Shown here: in pieces, positions 46,033 to 56,995 of the stretch | Numbering within the stretch: position 1 is the first letter of the stretch | Layout of the letters: the number at the start of each line of letters is the position of its first letter | Assembly: GCF_012027305.1 (NCBI RefSeq) | Contig: NZ_SNUF01000001.1 | Span: 558,001 to 622,000 of the forward strand | DNA from: Thermococcus sp. MAR1 | GTDB taxonomy: Archaea > Methanobacteriota_B > Thermococci > Thermococcales > Thermococcaceae | Direction: 5' to 3' | DNA length: 64,000 nucleotides | The notes under the pieces: generated by a model | What the model saw: only the letters and a program-made list of their open reading frames with translations | What the model was told of the DNA's origin: nothing | Databases searched by the model: none | Position numbers and translations under genes: made by a program

Positions 46033-47922
46033 TTAGGAAGCGGCCTCCTGGATCTTCTTCCTCACGAGCGAGCTGACTAGCTTTCCGTCCGCCCTTCCAC
46101 GGAGCTTTGCCATCGCTCTGCCCATGATCATTCCCATCGCTCCCATCCCTTTGGCCTTGATGACCTCGATGTTCGCCTGAACGACCTCGTCTATTATTCT
46201 CTCAACCTCTTCCTCGCTGAGCAGCGTTAGGCCCTTCTCTTCTGCCACCTGGGCGGCGCCCTTCTCGGGGTTCCTCGCCAGCTCCTTGAAGATCTCCTCG
46301 AATGCTTCCTTGGCTATCTTCCCTCTCATGTAGAGTTCGAAGGTTTCCCTAATGTGCTCGTCGGTGATGTTCTCAACGGGAACTTCCTTTTTGAGTCCCT
46401 TGAGGACCACCACGAGGATTGAGGCGGCTAAAGATGGCTTGATGCCCTTGGCTACCAGCTCCTCGAAGAGCTCATCGCGCTCGTCGTTCACTAGGGTCTC
46501 GGCAAGGCTTCTGTCTAGCCTATACTCCTTCACGTAGCGCTCAACGCGTTCCTGCGGCAGCTCCGGCAAATTCGCCAGTATCTCGTCCTTCATCTCGTTA
46601 GTTATCAGTATCGGCGGTATGTCTGTTTCCGGATACATCCTGGCCTTGCCCGGGAGCGGGCGCATGTACTGGGTGTTTCCATCCGGCAGGGCTCTCCTGG
46701 TCTCCTCTGGCACTCCCTCGATGGCCTCCCTCGCGCGCTGGAGGACCTCACGGAGGGCGTTCTTTGCGGTCTCCTCTTCAGCTGCAACGAGAACGAAGGC
46801 ATCATCTTCGTCGAGTCCGAGCCTTTCGATGACGGCCTTGACCTCTTCCTCCCTAATTCCATAGTTCGGTAATTCGTCGATGTGGAATATGCCCTTCACG
46901 TACTTCTTGGCCCTGTCGGCCATCTCGGTGCCAAGCCTCCTTCCGGGCTGTATCTCCTTACCTATAAGTCCGCGGAACTTCGGAAGCTTAACTGCAAGAA
47001 CCTTTCCGCCTTTCTTTACCGTGCGGGCGATTATCTTCGAGCCGGTGTTCTCGAATATATCCGTAACGTCGTGGAACTCCTCCCTTATGTCCTCGGGCTT
47101 GACCCCGCGCTTCTTCAGCTCGTCCCTTATCGCTAGAAGGTTCAGCTGCCTCTCAATCTCGCGCTCGATGATGACGGGTATCATGTCCAGCTCCTGCACA
47201 CCTTTGATTTCGACCCTTGCACCTCCTCTGATGGAGACGTTGAGGTCCTGCCTGATGGTTCCGAGACCGCGCTTGACCTTTCTCGTAGCCCTGAGCGCAT
47301 CGCCGATGTACTTGGCAACCACCTTTGCCTGCTCCGGGTGGTGTATGTCCGGGGTCGTGCTTATCTCAACGAGGGGAATGCCAAGGCGGTCGAGGCGGTA
47401 GATTACCTCCTTCTCCCTTCTCTCAACGATACGGCACGCGTCCTCCTCAAGGCATATCGTCGGTATTCCAACGCTTCCCCAGGGGGTATCGACCTTCCCG
47501 TTCATGGCTATTATCGCGGTCCTCTGGAAGCCGGAGACGTTTGAGCCATCTATGACTATCTTGCGCATGAAGTGGACCTCGTCAACAGGAGTGGCGTTGA
47601 GGAGGTAGCTTATCTGGAGAGAGACCCTGAGTGCCTCCTCGTCGGGCATGTGGGGCGGTTCTTCGTCGATGTAGACGAGGTCAGTAAGCTCATAGTTCCC
47701 CTCGTAGATGTATGTCCTGCCCTTTTTGAATTCTTCAAGCGCGGCTGGATCGATTTCACCGAGCTCGCTTATCGTTGGCCTGAGCCTGCGCTGGAATGTG
47801 AAATCAACCTCTTCGCTAAACTCACTCGGGACGGGTGAGAACAGCTTTTTTGTGTCCAGCTGCCTGTGGATTTCAAGGCCAACCTTGAGGCCAAGCTCCT
47901 CGTAGTTGAACTTCCCGGTCAT
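46033..47922 (-). CDS. gatE: Glu-tRNA(Gln) amidotransferase subunit E
   Basis: This 629-residue subunit binds Glu-tRNA(Gln), phosphorylates it and transfers ammonia to make Gln-tRNA(Gln). It has a GatB-like cradle ([38 protein letters not shown]), an AspRS-like insertion in the middle, and the C-terminal YqeY-like helical tail ([16 protein letters not shown]). The ATG overlaps the vapC stop (ATGA), and the SD GGAGGTG lies within the last codons of vapC. Its partner GatD is separated by the toxin-antitoxin pair. Confidence 0.96.
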   Translation of the reverse strand: MTGKFNYEELGLKVGLEIHRQLDTKKLFSPVPSEFSEEVDFTFQRRLRPTISELGEIDPAALEEFKKGRTYIYEGNYELTDLVYIDEEPPHMPDEEALRVSLQISYLLNATPVDEVHFMRKIVIDGSNVSGFQRTAIIAMNGKVDTPWGSVGIPTICLEEDACRIVERREKEVIYRLDRLGIPLVEISTTPDIHHPEQAKVVAKYIGDALRATRKVKRGLGTIRQDLNVSIRGGARVEIKGVQELDMIPVIIEREIERQLNLLAIRDELKKRGVKPEDIREEFHDVTDIFENTGSKIIARTVKKGGKVLAVKLPKFRGLIGKEIQPGRRLGTEMADRAKKYVKGIFHIDELPNYGIREEEVKAVIERLGLDEDDAFVLVAAEEETAKNALREVLQRAREAIEGVPEETRRALPDGNTQYMRPLPGKARMYPETDIPPILITNEMKDEILANLPELPQERVERYVKEYRLDRSLAETLVNDERDELFEELVAKGIKPSLAASILVVVLKGLKKEVPVENITDEHIRETFELYMRGKIAKEAFEEIFKELARNPEKGAAQVAEEKGLTLLSEEEVERIIDEVVQANIEVIKAKGMGAMGMIMGRAMAKLRGRADGKLVSSLVRKKIQEAAS

Positions 47923-48392
47923 CTTAACACCTCCAGTGGAGTTCTCAAAAAGTCATCATCAAAGGTCGCTATCTTGTCTATCCCATAATACTCACAGGCT
48001 GATACAATCAGGGAATCGTTTGGGAGCAGACCAAACTTTTTGCGGATATCCCGGGAGAGATGCATTATCTCCCAGTTCTCGTCGAGGAAAATCAAAACAT
48101 CCGATGCAAGAAGGGAATCCAGGAGTTCATCAAAGGTTTCTACGGGCTCATATAGCTCAGGGTTCTTGGCGAGCTCCTTTCTGAGCGAGTAGAACCTGTA
48201 GCTTCCAGTTAGTTTGGTATAGTTTCTTGCAAGCAGCTGAAAGGCAACCTCTCCGTATATCGTTGGCGTAATCGCGAGGATGTACTCACTGACCAGTCTC
48301 TCCATCAGTTCAGTTCCGCGTTTCTCCCCGAGCAGGTAGTCTATCCAGACGTTTGAATCAACCATCACCGGCTCTCTTGAGGATGTGCTCAT
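47919..48392 (-). CDS. VapC-like PIN-domain toxin
   Basis: This 157-residue PIN nuclease has acidic residues Asp12 and Asp18 ([11 protein letters not shown]), Glu48 (YGEVAF), Asp126 ([10 protein letters not shown]) and Asp145-147 (ATFDDDF), which form the usual Mg2+ site, so it appears active. Known VapC toxins cut tRNA or rRNA. The start at 48392 is set by GGGAGGAGG 6 bases upstream. It overlaps the antitoxin gene by 35 bases and gatE by 4. It sits between gatD and gatE. Confidence 0.88.
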   Translation of the reverse strand: MSTSSREPVMVDSNVWIDYLLGEKRGTELMERLVSEYILAITPTIYGEVAFQLLARNYTKLTGSYRFYSLRKELAKNPELYEPVETFDELLDSLLASDVLIFLDENWEIMHLSRDIRKKFGLLPNDSLIVSACEYYGIDKIATFDDDFLRTPLEVLR

Positions 48393-48570
48393 GGTACGCC
48401 TCCTCCCAGTCTATGTCCCCGACATCCTTCAGCCCTCTAAGCGCTCCAGCGTATCTCTTAATGGCCTCTTTGGGGTCAGCTATGAGTATCTCCACCTGGG
48501 TCCCCTCAGGCAGGTCCACCTTATCGAGGGGCTTGAAGACCCCGTTCCTGTAAACCGCTCTGATCCCCAC
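48358..48570 (-). CDS. AF2212/DUF104-type antitoxin
   Basis: This 70-residue small beta-rich protein has the family core IRAVYRNGVFKPLDKVDLPEGTQVEI, followed by an acidic helical tail ([13 protein letters not shown]) that would wrap the toxin. Proteins of this group (PF01954) are found upstream of PIN toxins. Start GTG 48570 lies exactly 4 bases after GGTGAT, whose TGA is the gatD stop. This tight coupling shows that it is translated with gatD. Confidence 0.82.
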   Translation of the reverse strand: MGIRAVYRNGVFKPLDKVDLPEGTQVEILIADPKEAIKRYAGALRGLKDVGDIDWEEAYHEHILKRAGDG

Positions 48571-48575
48571 ACCCA

Positions 48576-49895
48576 TCACCTCAGGAAAGTGTCAAACCTC
48601 GTGTAGGGGGTTATCTCTCCGGCGTAGTTGGTCAGCATCATCTCGCGGATTTCCTTCGGGTCGTCGGTGTGGCCGAGAACCCACATGAGTTTAACATAGG
48701 CAGTCTCTGGGAGCATGTCCTCGCACGGAATCACGCCTGCCTTTAGGAGTCTTCTTCCGGTGGAGTAGACGTTGAGGTTCACCCTTCCGTAGAGGCACTG
48801 GCTGGTCATGCAGACGCTGAGGCCTTCCTCAGTGGCACGTTTTATGGAATCTATGAGGTAAGTCGGAACGTGGCCCAGTCCGGTACCCTCGATGACGATT
48901 CCCTTGTATCCCTTATCAACAAAGAAGTCTATGACCTCAGGCTGGATTCCTGGGAACGCTTTGACGAGGGCTACGCGCTCCTCCATTTCGTCGTCCACCC
49001 AGACCTCGCTCTCGGTTCTCCTCCTGTAGTCGCTCCTGAGGAACTCGATTTTGCCTCCGGGCCATATCTTCGCTATAGGAATGTCGTTTATGCTCCTGAA
49101 AGCATCGCGTCTGCTCGTGTGCATCTTCCTTGCCTTGGTTCCGCGGTGGGCCAGGCAGTAGGTATCGCCGGTTTCGCCGTGCATGACAATGGCAACCTCT
49201 CCGAGGTCTGCAGTCGCCATTCTGACCGAGCATATCAAGTTCATAGCCGCGTCACTGCTCGGCCTGTCGGAGCTCCTCTGGGAGCCAACGAGGATAACCG
49301 GCTTGCCTAGGTCGCGGAGCATGAAGCTGAGCGCCGAGGCGGTGTAGGCCATCGTGTCCGTTCCGTGGGCGATGACAACTCCATCTTCCCCGTTGTTCAG
49401 CATTCTGGCAACTTCATGGGCTATCTTAATCCAGTACTCTGGGCGCATGTCTTCGCTCATTATGTTGAAGAGAAGCTTCGGTGTTATGTTCGCTATATCA
49501 AATATCTCGGGGACGGCCTTGGCGAGCTCCTCCGCGGTGAAGGCGGCGTGAACGGCGCCGGTCTTGTAGTCAATCCTGCTCGCTATTGTCCCTCCGGTTC
49601 CTATTATCGCAACGCTTGGAAGGCCCGGCTTCTTGGGAAAGATCTCCTCGAACTTCAGCTCCTCCCTGGGGGCGGCCTTCTCGATCACCTCGACCTCCAG
49701 GATTTGATCCACGAGGATTCCGACGTTGTATCCGTTGTCGAGCTTCAGCGTGAGCGTTTCGCCGCTGGATAGCTCGTAAGGATTCATGACGATACCCTCA
49801 TAGACGCTCGTGTTTCCATTCTCCTTTTCGATTATTCGGACGTGATCTCCGACTTCAAGGCCTTTCTCCTTCATAAACCTCTCAACTTTGCGCAT
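48576..49895 (-). CDS. gatD: Glu-tRNA(Gln) amidotransferase subunit D
   Basis: This 439-residue glutaminase subunit provides ammonia to GatE. An N-terminal SH3-like barrel (about 1-75) precedes an L-asparaginase-like domain. Catalytic Thr are in GTGGTIASR and AHGTDTM, with the Lys/Asp partners in the following core. ATG 49895 lies 4 bases after GGAGGGAG. The 35-codon upstream extension in the open frame is rejected. It leads the gatD-vapB-vapC-gatE operon. Confidence 0.95.
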   Translation of the reverse strand: MRKVERFMKEKGLEVGDHVRIIEKENGNTSVYEGIVMNPYELSSGETLTLKLDNGYNVGILVDQILEVEVIEKAAPREELKFEEIFPKKPGLPSVAIIGTGGTIASRIDYKTGAVHAAFTAEELAKAVPEIFDIANITPKLLFNIMSEDMRPEYWIKIAHEVARMLNNGEDGVVIAHGTDTMAYTASALSFMLRDLGKPVILVGSQRSSDRPSSDAAMNLICSVRMATADLGEVAIVMHGETGDTYCLAHRGTKARKMHTSRRDAFRSINDIPIAKIWPGGKIEFLRSDYRRRTESEVWVDDEMEERVALVKAFPGIQPEVIDFFVDKGYKGIVIEGTGLGHVPTYLIDSIKRATEEGLSVCMTSQCLYGRVNLNVYSTGRRLLKAGVIPCEDMLPETAYVKLMWVLGHTDDPKEIREMMLTNYAGEITPYTRFDTFLR

Positions 49896-50000
49896 AGCTC
49901 TCCCTCCGGGGAATAGTGCGTTCAATCCAATATAAACCTTCGGGCTGGACAAGTGACAAAATCTGGCCGAATTCCCAGGTAAATCCTGTCGGAATGACAA

Positions 50001-50294
50001 CTATCTGGCCTCAATCTTAAACCTTGGCTCCTCTATCCACTCAGACTTGCACCTCGGACAGCGGGAGGGGACGTTTATCTCCGGCCTGAAGACGAAGCCG
50101 CACTTCCTGCACTCGGCTGGCTTTATGAGGAGCACCTTTCCCTCGTGTTTCAGTGTTCTCTGAATGGCCTTCAGGTCCTCGATGATAACCCTCTTAGCCC
50201 CCCTTCCCCTCAGTTCGAGGGCCAATGCAAGCTCTCCCGGTGAGTAGTCCCTCTCCTCCAAAAGCTTTATTATGCGCTGCCTACGAGTCATCAT
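50001..50294 (-). CDS. HTH/Zn-ribbon predicted transcriptional regulator
   Basis: About 97 residues. It has a winged-helix-like N-terminal half (TRRQRIIKLLEERDYSPGELALALE), then a zinc ribbon with CRKCGFVF and CPRCKSEW. It matches archaeal proteins described as HTH fused to Zn-ribbon (COG3357). The targets are unknown. A TATA (ATTTATATC) about 20-30 bases upstream of ATG 50294/50291 with no SD indicates a leaderless message. Divergent from pus10. Confidence 0.82.
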   Translation of the reverse strand: MMTRRQRIIKLLEERDYSPGELALALELRGRGAKRVIIEDLKAIQRTLKHEGKVLLIKPAECRKCGFVFRPEINVPSRCPRCKSEWIEEPRFKIEAR

Positions 50295-50339
50295 CGCGAG
50301 AAGCTCTGACTGGCGAGATATAAATCTTAGGGTGGGAGC

Positions 50340-51500
50340 ATGATAATTGAGAACGCCGAAAGGGTGCTTGAGTCTCATGGACTCTGCAACCACTGCCTGG
50401 GGAGACTCTTCGCGAAACTCGGCAGAGGCACGAACGAGGAGCGCGGAAGGGCGATAAGGTTCGTTCTCAATATGGAGCGCTCAGCTAAGGGGCTGCCACC
50501 GATTGAAGAGCCCGAAAGGTGTGAGCTCTGTCAAGACATCTTTGAAAGAATTCCCGAGCTCGTTGGAGATATGAAGAAGGCGGCTGAAGGTATCGAGTTC
50601 GAGACGTTCCTCGTCGGTTCCCGCTTTCCCGGGGAGATACGCGAGATGGAAGAGGCCATCTGGAGGGAATTCGGAATCGATACAGCCGAGCCGATAAACC
50701 GTGAGTTCAACCGCGAGCTTGGAAAGGCCTTTGGTTTGGCCACCGGAAAGGACACCGCCAAGAACCCGGACGTTGTTTTCATAGTTGAGGCCTACTCCGG
50801 AAAAATCGAACTCCAGATAAACCCTATCCACATCTACGGTCGCTACCGGAAGCTCGTGCGTGGAATACCTCAGACACCCTTGCCGGACTTTGAGGACAGC
50901 GTCGCCTCAATAATCTGCCGTGCGTTCTCCAGGGCGAGCAGGGGGAAGTGCGTCTTCAAAGGTGCCGGGAGGGAGGACGTTGACGTCCGTATGCTCGGAA
51001 ACGGACGGCCGTTCATAGTTGAAATCAAGCGTCCCAAACGAAGGAGACTCGACCTTGACGCGATAGCGAAGGAAATAAACGCGAGCGGAAAGGTAGAGGT
51101 CCTGAACCTGCGCTTCGTTTCACCGAAAGAAGCCGAAGAAGTTCTCACCCGGAATCACCGCAAGGAATACCTTGCCCTCGTCCGTGTTGAGGAGGGGGTA
51201 ACACCCGAGGAAGCTGAACGTATTGCCCGGGAGCTCGGAGGCCTTGAAGTTCATCAGCGGACTCCCTGGCGCGTGAGAAAGGCTAGAGCGGACAGGGTCA
51301 GGGTCAAGAGGGTTCACGAGGCCGAGGCAAGGTGGCTGGATGAGAACCACTTTGAGCTCAGGCTCGTCACTGACGGGGGTCTTTACATCAAAGAGCTGGT
51401 ATCGGGGGACAGAGGCCGCACAAAGCCCTCTGTGAGTGACCTCCTCGGAAAGTCCGCCTGGTGTGAAAGGCTGGACGTGCTGAACATCCTCGATGACTGA
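50340..51500 (+). CDS. pus10: tRNA pseudouridine synthase Pus10
   Basis: This 386-residue archaeal Pus10 makes pseudouridine at tRNA positions 54 and 55. It has an N-terminal zinc-binding/THUMP-containing part (CNHCLGRLF; CELCQDIF) and a catalytic domain with Asp in GAGREDVDVRMLG, followed by RPFIVEIKRPKRR. SD GGGTGGGAGC lies directly before the ATG. It is followed by the L21e operon with its own TATA. Confidence 0.94.
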   Translation: MIIENAERVLESHGLCNHCLGRLFAKLGRGTNEERGRAIRFVLNMERSAKGLPPIEEPERCELCQDIFERIPELVGDMKKAAEGIEFETFLVGSRFPGEIREMEEAIWREFGIDTAEPINREFNRELGKAFGLATGKDTAKNPDVVFIVEAYSGKIELQINPIHIYGRYRKLVRGIPQTPLPDFEDSVASIICRAFSRASRGKCVFKGAGREDVDVRMLGNGRPFIVEIKRPKRRRLDLDAIAKEINASGKVEVLNLRFVSPKEAEEVLTRNHRKEYLALVRVEEGVTPEEAERIARELGGLEVHQRTPWRVRKARADRVRVKRVHEAEARWLDENHFELRLVTDGGLYIKELVSGDRGRTKPSVSDLLGKSAWCERLDVLNILDD

Positions 51501-51503
51501 AAA

Positions 51504-51635
51504 CTTTATAAACGGTTCTCGCCGATTGGATAGCGAAGCCATAACAGGCTTAGTTGATATGCCGAAAAGGTTCGAAAAGCTGGATACGTCTTTGCGTCCG
51601 TTGCGCGATGGATAAAAATCCGTGAGGTGATGGGA
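51504..51635 (+). promoter_or_regulatory. promoter and long leader of the L21e operon
   Basis: A strong TATA (CTTTATAAACG, about 51506-51514) predicts transcription from near 51536, leaving about 100 bases before the L21e ATG, long for this genome. The leader holds an 18-codon frame (ATG 51559 to TAA 51615) with only a weak SD, and short inverted segments (GCCATAACAGGC). A regulatory leader is possible. Confidence 0.4.
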
Positions 51636-51932
51636 ATGGTCAAAAAGGCCCACAGCTTTAGGAGGAAGACCCGCGGGAAGCTCAGCAAGAGCCCCAGGAG
51701 AAGGGGGCTTCCGCCTCTCACCAGGTTCCTTCAGGAGTTTGAAACCGGGCAGAAGGTCCACATAGTTATCGAGCCGAGCTATCACAGGGGAATGCCCGAC
51801 CCGAGGTTCCACGGAAGAACCGGGACTGTAGTTGGTAAGCGCGGCGACGCCTACGTCGTTCAGATTAAGGACGGCGGCAAGGTTAAGACCTTCTTCATCC
51901 ACCCGGTTCACCTTAGGGCCCAGAAGGGATGA
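51636..51932 (+). CDS. rpl21e: 50S ribosomal protein L21e
   Basis: A 98-residue basic protein of the large subunit. It starts [18 protein letters not shown] and contains the KOW-like [23 protein letters not shown] and the [11 protein letters not shown] ending. The ATG is 4 bases after GAGGTGAT. It is first in the classical archaeal order L21e, Rpb4, DUF655, KsgA. Confidence 0.97.
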   Translation: MVKKAHSFRRKTRGKLSKSPRRRGLPPLTRFLQEFETGQKVHIVIEPSYHRGMPDPRFHGRTGTVVGKRGDAYVVQIKDGGKVKTFFIHPVHLRAQKG

Positions 51933-51934
51933 GC

Positions 51935-52297
51935 ATGATCGGGAGAAAGAAGCTCGAGGAGCGGTACCTTACGGTAGCCGAAACCAAGGAGCTCCTCGAG
52001 AGGCGCAAGGCAGAGGGGGTGGAGGAGAACCCTGAGGAGCCGATGTTCTACGAGGCTAGGGTTAGCCTTGAGCACGCCGAGCGCTTTGCGAAGCTCAAGC
52101 CCGAGCAGGCGGTTGAGCTTAAGGGGAAGCTCATGGAGCTTTTCGAGTGGATGGATGAGAGGTTAGCAGCAAAGCTCGTTGACCTGATGCCCGAGGACTA
52201 CTTCGACGTAAGGGTAATCTTCAGCAAGGAGGACTACATGCCCACCAAAGAGGAAGCCGAGGAGATAATAAGGCTCCTTGACGACTACAGGGAGTGA
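51935..52297 (+). CDS. rpoF: RNA polymerase subunit F (Rpb4)
   Basis: A 120-residue helical subunit that forms the RNA polymerase stalk with subunit E (Rpb7). It has LTVAETKELLERR, then an HRDC-like end (MPEDYFDVRVIFSKEDYMPTKEEAEEIIRLLDDY). I prefer ATG 51935, 4 bases after GGGAT. ATG 51929 overlaps the L21e stop and is also possible. A pyrimidine-rich tract follows the stop. Confidence 0.93.
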   Translation: MIGRKKLEERYLTVAETKELLERRKAEGVEENPEEPMFYEARVSLEHAERFAKLKPEQAVELKGKLMELFEWMDERLAAKLVDLMPEDYFDVRVIFSKEDYMPTKEEAEEIIRLLDDYRE

Positions 52298-52366
52298 CCT
52301 CTTCTTTTCCTTTTCCTAGACAAAGTATAAAAACTCCGGGAGGGTATAACTTCTGGGGGAGAGACA

Positions 52367-53805
<1,439 letters not shown>

Positions 53806-54348
53806 TTACTCCTCCGGCTCGGTTCCAAACAGGGTAACGTACAGGTTCCTTAGTTTCTGATAGTGGCCATTCTCTATGTTGGCGAGCCATATCAGCGTTG
53901 CCTTGGAGTTCTCGTCCTCGGTTCTCTCCGACAGATACCGGTAAACGTCGTGAGCCAGCTTCTCGGTTCCCATCAGGTACTCCAGAATGTCCCGGAGGCC
54001 GCCGTGGTAGACCATATCCCTAAGCCGCTCCTCGGAGAGCTCTACCTCAAGGGCAGGCAGAGTGACCTTTGGGGGGTTCTCAGTTGGAAACATTTCCTTG
54101 AACATCTTCAGCAGGGCCTCCGCGTGTCCCAGGCTCTCCTTGTAGAGCTGGAAGAATAGCTTGGACACCCTCTCATCCCAATTGACATCGCGGCTTAGCT
54201 GGTAAAGTTTGTGGTACATCTCCGCCTCCTTTACTTCCTGATCCATCCAGTATGCCAGCAACTCCTTGTGATTTAGTTTGGAGATTGCCGTGAGTATCTC
54301 TCTAAATTTTGCCTTTTCCCTTTCAGTCTTGTATAAGGATGTCTTCAT
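53806..54348 (-). CDS. rubrerythrin/ferritin-like diiron protein
   Basis: This is a 180-residue four-helix-bundle protein. Iron-site residues are suggested by DQEVKEAEMYHKLYQLS, KESLGHAEALLKMF, MGTEKLAHDVYRYL and ANIENGHYQKL (ExxxH-like pairs). No rubredoxin domain follows. It may handle peroxide or iron in this anaerobe. SD GGGGATAG precedes the ATG. Confidence 0.8.
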   Translation of the reverse strand: MKTSLYKTEREKAKFREILTAISKLNHKELLAYWMDQEVKEAEMYHKLYQLSRDVNWDERVSKLFFQLYKESLGHAEALLKMFKEMFPTENPPKVTLPALEVELSEERLRDMVYHGGLRDILEYLMGTEKLAHDVYRYLSERTEDENSKATLIWLANIENGHYQKLRNLYVTLFGTEPEE

Positions 54349-54435
54349 GACTATCCCCGAATACGTTACGGGTTTCTCGTGTTTATACTTTTCGCCGGCG
54401 ATTGATTTTTAAAAGGCTCCGGGAAACTCCACACC

Positions 54436-56181
54436 ATGATAATCGCCATCATCGATGGTTACACTGATGAACCTGCGGGCCTTGGTGTTCCGCCTTACTT
54501 GGGAATATACCCGCGCTATGCCTACGGAGCGATTAAGAAAGCTAGACCTAACGCCGAAGTCTTTTACCTCACCATAGACGACCTAAGGGCGACGTTCGAA
54601 GGTGAAAATGGGATAGCCACCAAAAACAAGACCCCCAACTTCTCCCAGGTACAGAGAATTCTCCAAAAGGCCGAGCTCATCATTTACATCGGGGGCCTCC
54701 ATACCCCCGGGAAGTACCTCTCAGCGATTCCCTCCCAGGTTGAGGAAGTTGCCAAGTTCCTGAGACCTTTCCCGGGAATTAAAATCCTCGGCGGACCGGC
54801 TTTCATGGGGTCGGCCCATGCCGGTGGTACGAGGATAAGCTCCCGCGAGTTAACCTTGGCTGAAACGGTTTTTGACCACATAGTCTACGGAGATCTTGAG
54901 GCGTTCCTTTATGATTTCCTGAGGAATCCCGGGGATGCAGACCCCTTTCGCTTCAGAACCTATGACGAACTCAGAGACTACGCGATTCTTGGAGCCGAGG
55001 TGGTCAGGCAGTTCCCCGATTACCCCGATTTTGTCATAGTGGAGATTGAGACCCAGCGCGGCTGTCCAAAGGCGGCGGGAATAGGGGGTTGCTCCTTTTG
55101 CACGGAGCCTGTGAGGTACCGGAAAGTTGAGAACCGGCCCATAGGAGATGTGGTTAAAGAAGTGGAGGCACTCTACAGGCTTGGCGTCAGGCACTTCCGG
55201 GTTGGAAGGCAGAGCTGTATATTCTCATATATGGCAAAACCAAACGGTCGTGTTCCAATCCCAAATCCTGACGCCATTGAAAAGCTATTCAGAGGAATCC
55301 GCTCCGTTGCACCGGACGTTAAAACCCTCCACGTTGATAACGCCAATCCAGCGGTTATAGCCAACTATCCTGAGGAGGCAATTATGATAGCAAAGGCCCT
55401 GATAAAATACGGAACCTCCGGCAACGTGGTGGCTTTCGGCCTTGAAAGTGCCGATCCTAAGGTTGCCAAGCTGAACAATCTGAACGCAACTGCCGAAGAG
55501 ACCTATGAAGCCGTTAAGCTCCTCAATGAGATCGGGGGAAAGAGAGGCCCAAACGGTATGCCGTGGCTCCTCCCTGGAATCAACATCATCTTTGGCCTGC
55601 CAGGAGAGACCAAGAAGAGCTACGAGCTGACGTTTCAGTTTCTTAAGCGCCTTCTGGAGGAGGGGCTGATGGTCAGGAGGATCAACATACGCCAAGTGGT
55701 CATCTTCCCCGGCACTCCTCTCTGGCACATGAGGGGGAAGGTAAAAACCGAGAAGCACAGGAAGCTCATCCAGCACTACAAGTACAAGATACGGCACGAG
55801 ATTGACCTTCCAATGCTGAAACGCCTCGTTCCAGTGGGGACCATTCTTCGCGATGTCCGTGCTGAGGTCGTTGAGAACGGCCTGACTTACGGCAGGCAGA
55901 TCGGGAGCTATCCCCTCATCGTGGGCATCCCCAAGGAAATCGAGCTTAACAGGTTCTACAACGTTCTCGTCGTTGGACACGGTTTCAGGAGTATCACCGG
56001 CGTCCCGGTTCCTATAAACGTGAACACCGAGACTCCCAAGGTTCTTCAGTACCTGCCGGGCATCGGGAAGAAGAACGTTGTGAGGATCCTTTCAAAGCGG
56101 CCTTTCAGGGACGAGAACGAGTTCTTCCTCACGGTGGGAAGGGATAAAAGGGAGATACTGGAGGGACTGATCACCGTGTAG
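54436..56181 (+). CDS. radical SAM enzyme with C-terminal helix-hairpin-helix (COG1031-like)
   Basis: A 581-residue protein. An N-terminal alpha/beta domain (1-190) resembles the cobalamin-domain shape but lacks DxHxxG. The radical SAM domain has the cluster Cys at 210, 219 and 222, so the spacing is CX8CX2C and not the usual CX3CX2C. The last 60 residues hold a helix-hairpin-helix (QYLPGIGKKNVVRILSKRPF). The substrate is unknown; the HhH suggests nucleic acid. A TATA (ATTTTTAAAAG) about 25 bases before the ATG implies a leaderless message. Confidence 0.88.
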   Translation: MIIAIIDGYTDEPAGLGVPPYLGIYPRYAYGAIKKARPNAEVFYLTIDDLRATFEGENGIATKNKTPNFSQVQRILQKAELIIYIGGLHTPGKYLSAIPSQVEEVAKFLRPFPGIKILGGPAFMGSAHAGGTRISSRELTLAETVFDHIVYGDLEAFLYDFLRNPGDADPFRFRTYDELRDYAILGAEVVRQFPDYPDFVIVEIETQRGCPKAAGIGGCSFCTEPVRYRKVENRPIGDVVKEVEALYRLGVRHFRVGRQSCIFSYMAKPNGRVPIPNPDAIEKLFRGIRSVAPDVKTLHVDNANPAVIANYPEEAIMIAKALIKYGTSGNVVAFGLESADPKVAKLNNLNATAEETYEAVKLLNEIGGKRGPNGMPWLLPGINIIFGLPGETKKSYELTFQFLKRLLEEGLMVRRINIRQVVIFPGTPLWHMRGKVKTEKHRKLIQHYKYKIRHEIDLPMLKRLVPVGTILRDVRAEVVENGLTYGRQIGSYPLIVGIPKEIELNRFYNVLVVGHGFRSITGVPVPINVNTETPKVLQYLPGIGKKNVVRILSKRPFRDENEFFLTVGRDKREILEGLITV

Positions 56182-56950
56182 CTGTACTGTTCTCCGGCCA
56201 GGAGAACCCTATGATGTTTTCTACCAGCACAACCTCTGCCCTCAGCGTTTCGTCGGTGGTTCCCTCTATTACCAGCGTGCCCTTCCGGGGGGCGAATATT
56301 CTGTTCTCCGTCGCACCCTCTGCCGGTCCGATGAGGATTACCACCAGATGATTCTCGTTTCCTAGCTTGCCCCGGCCTATGTCCACCTTTGTCCAGAAGT
56401 TCAGGTAGGCTTTTCTGTATCTGAGCCACGTTTGATTGAATGCATACTGCTTGGCGGTGGCGTTATCGTATCCCAACTGGAGCCCTCTGATGTAATAGTT
56501 CGTTGTGAATATGTTGGATACCACACCCGATATCTCCGAAACGGTGAGAGTTCTGTATCTGCAGTCCCCCACGTACAGCTGGGGAGCATCTTTGCAGTTG
56601 GTGACGGAGGGATCGCCCATCACTATGGTGAAGTACTCGTAGAAGCTTCTGATTGTCAGGTTGAGGTCGACCTCTGGGCTGCCGGTGATGTAACTGTTCA
56701 CGGTGATATTGAAGAGCTTTGAACCTGCTGGGGGTTTCGTGCCCTCCTCAATCAGCTTCTGGTACTGCTCCGCGGTCAGCGTATAGAACTGCCCCGAGGG
56801 TGTGTATATCATGACATATTGCGTGGATGCCCTAGGAGTTCCTGGATGTATCACTGCACCGAAGCTATGGTACGAGTAAAGCACGTAGCTGATGGGAGCA
56901 ATGACCACCAAAAGAACCACAAGAACCACTGCGAATCTCTTTTGATCCAA
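56171..56950 (-). CDS. membrane-anchored protein of unknown function
   Basis: About 259 residues. There is one N-terminal membrane helix (AVVLVVLLVVIAPISYVLY), then an extracytosolic domain with several N-x-T/S sequons and two Cys (NCKDAPQLYVGDCRY) that could form a disulphide. The start is uncertain. TTG 56950 lies 8 bases after GGGGG and TTG 56956 lies 2 bases after it. It ends with an 11-base overlap on the radical SAM gene and begins just downstream of the S-layer gene. Confidence 0.65.
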   Translation of the reverse strand: MDQKRFAVVLVVLLVVIAPISYVLYSYHSFGAVIHPGTPRASTQYVMIYTPSGQFYTLTAEQYQKLIEEGTKPPAGSKLFNITVNSYITGSPEVDLNLTIRSFYEYFTIVMGDPSVTNCKDAPQLYVGDCRYRTLTVSEISGVVSNIFTTNYYIRGLQLGYDNATAKQYAFNQTWLRYRKAYLNFWTKVDIGRGKLGNENHLVVILIGPAEGATENRIFAPRKGTLVIEGTTDETLRAEVVLVENIIGFSWPENSTATR

Positions 56951-56995
56951 TGTCAAAACCCCCAGAAAAGGGAATTAAAAGAGAATGAAAGGCCT

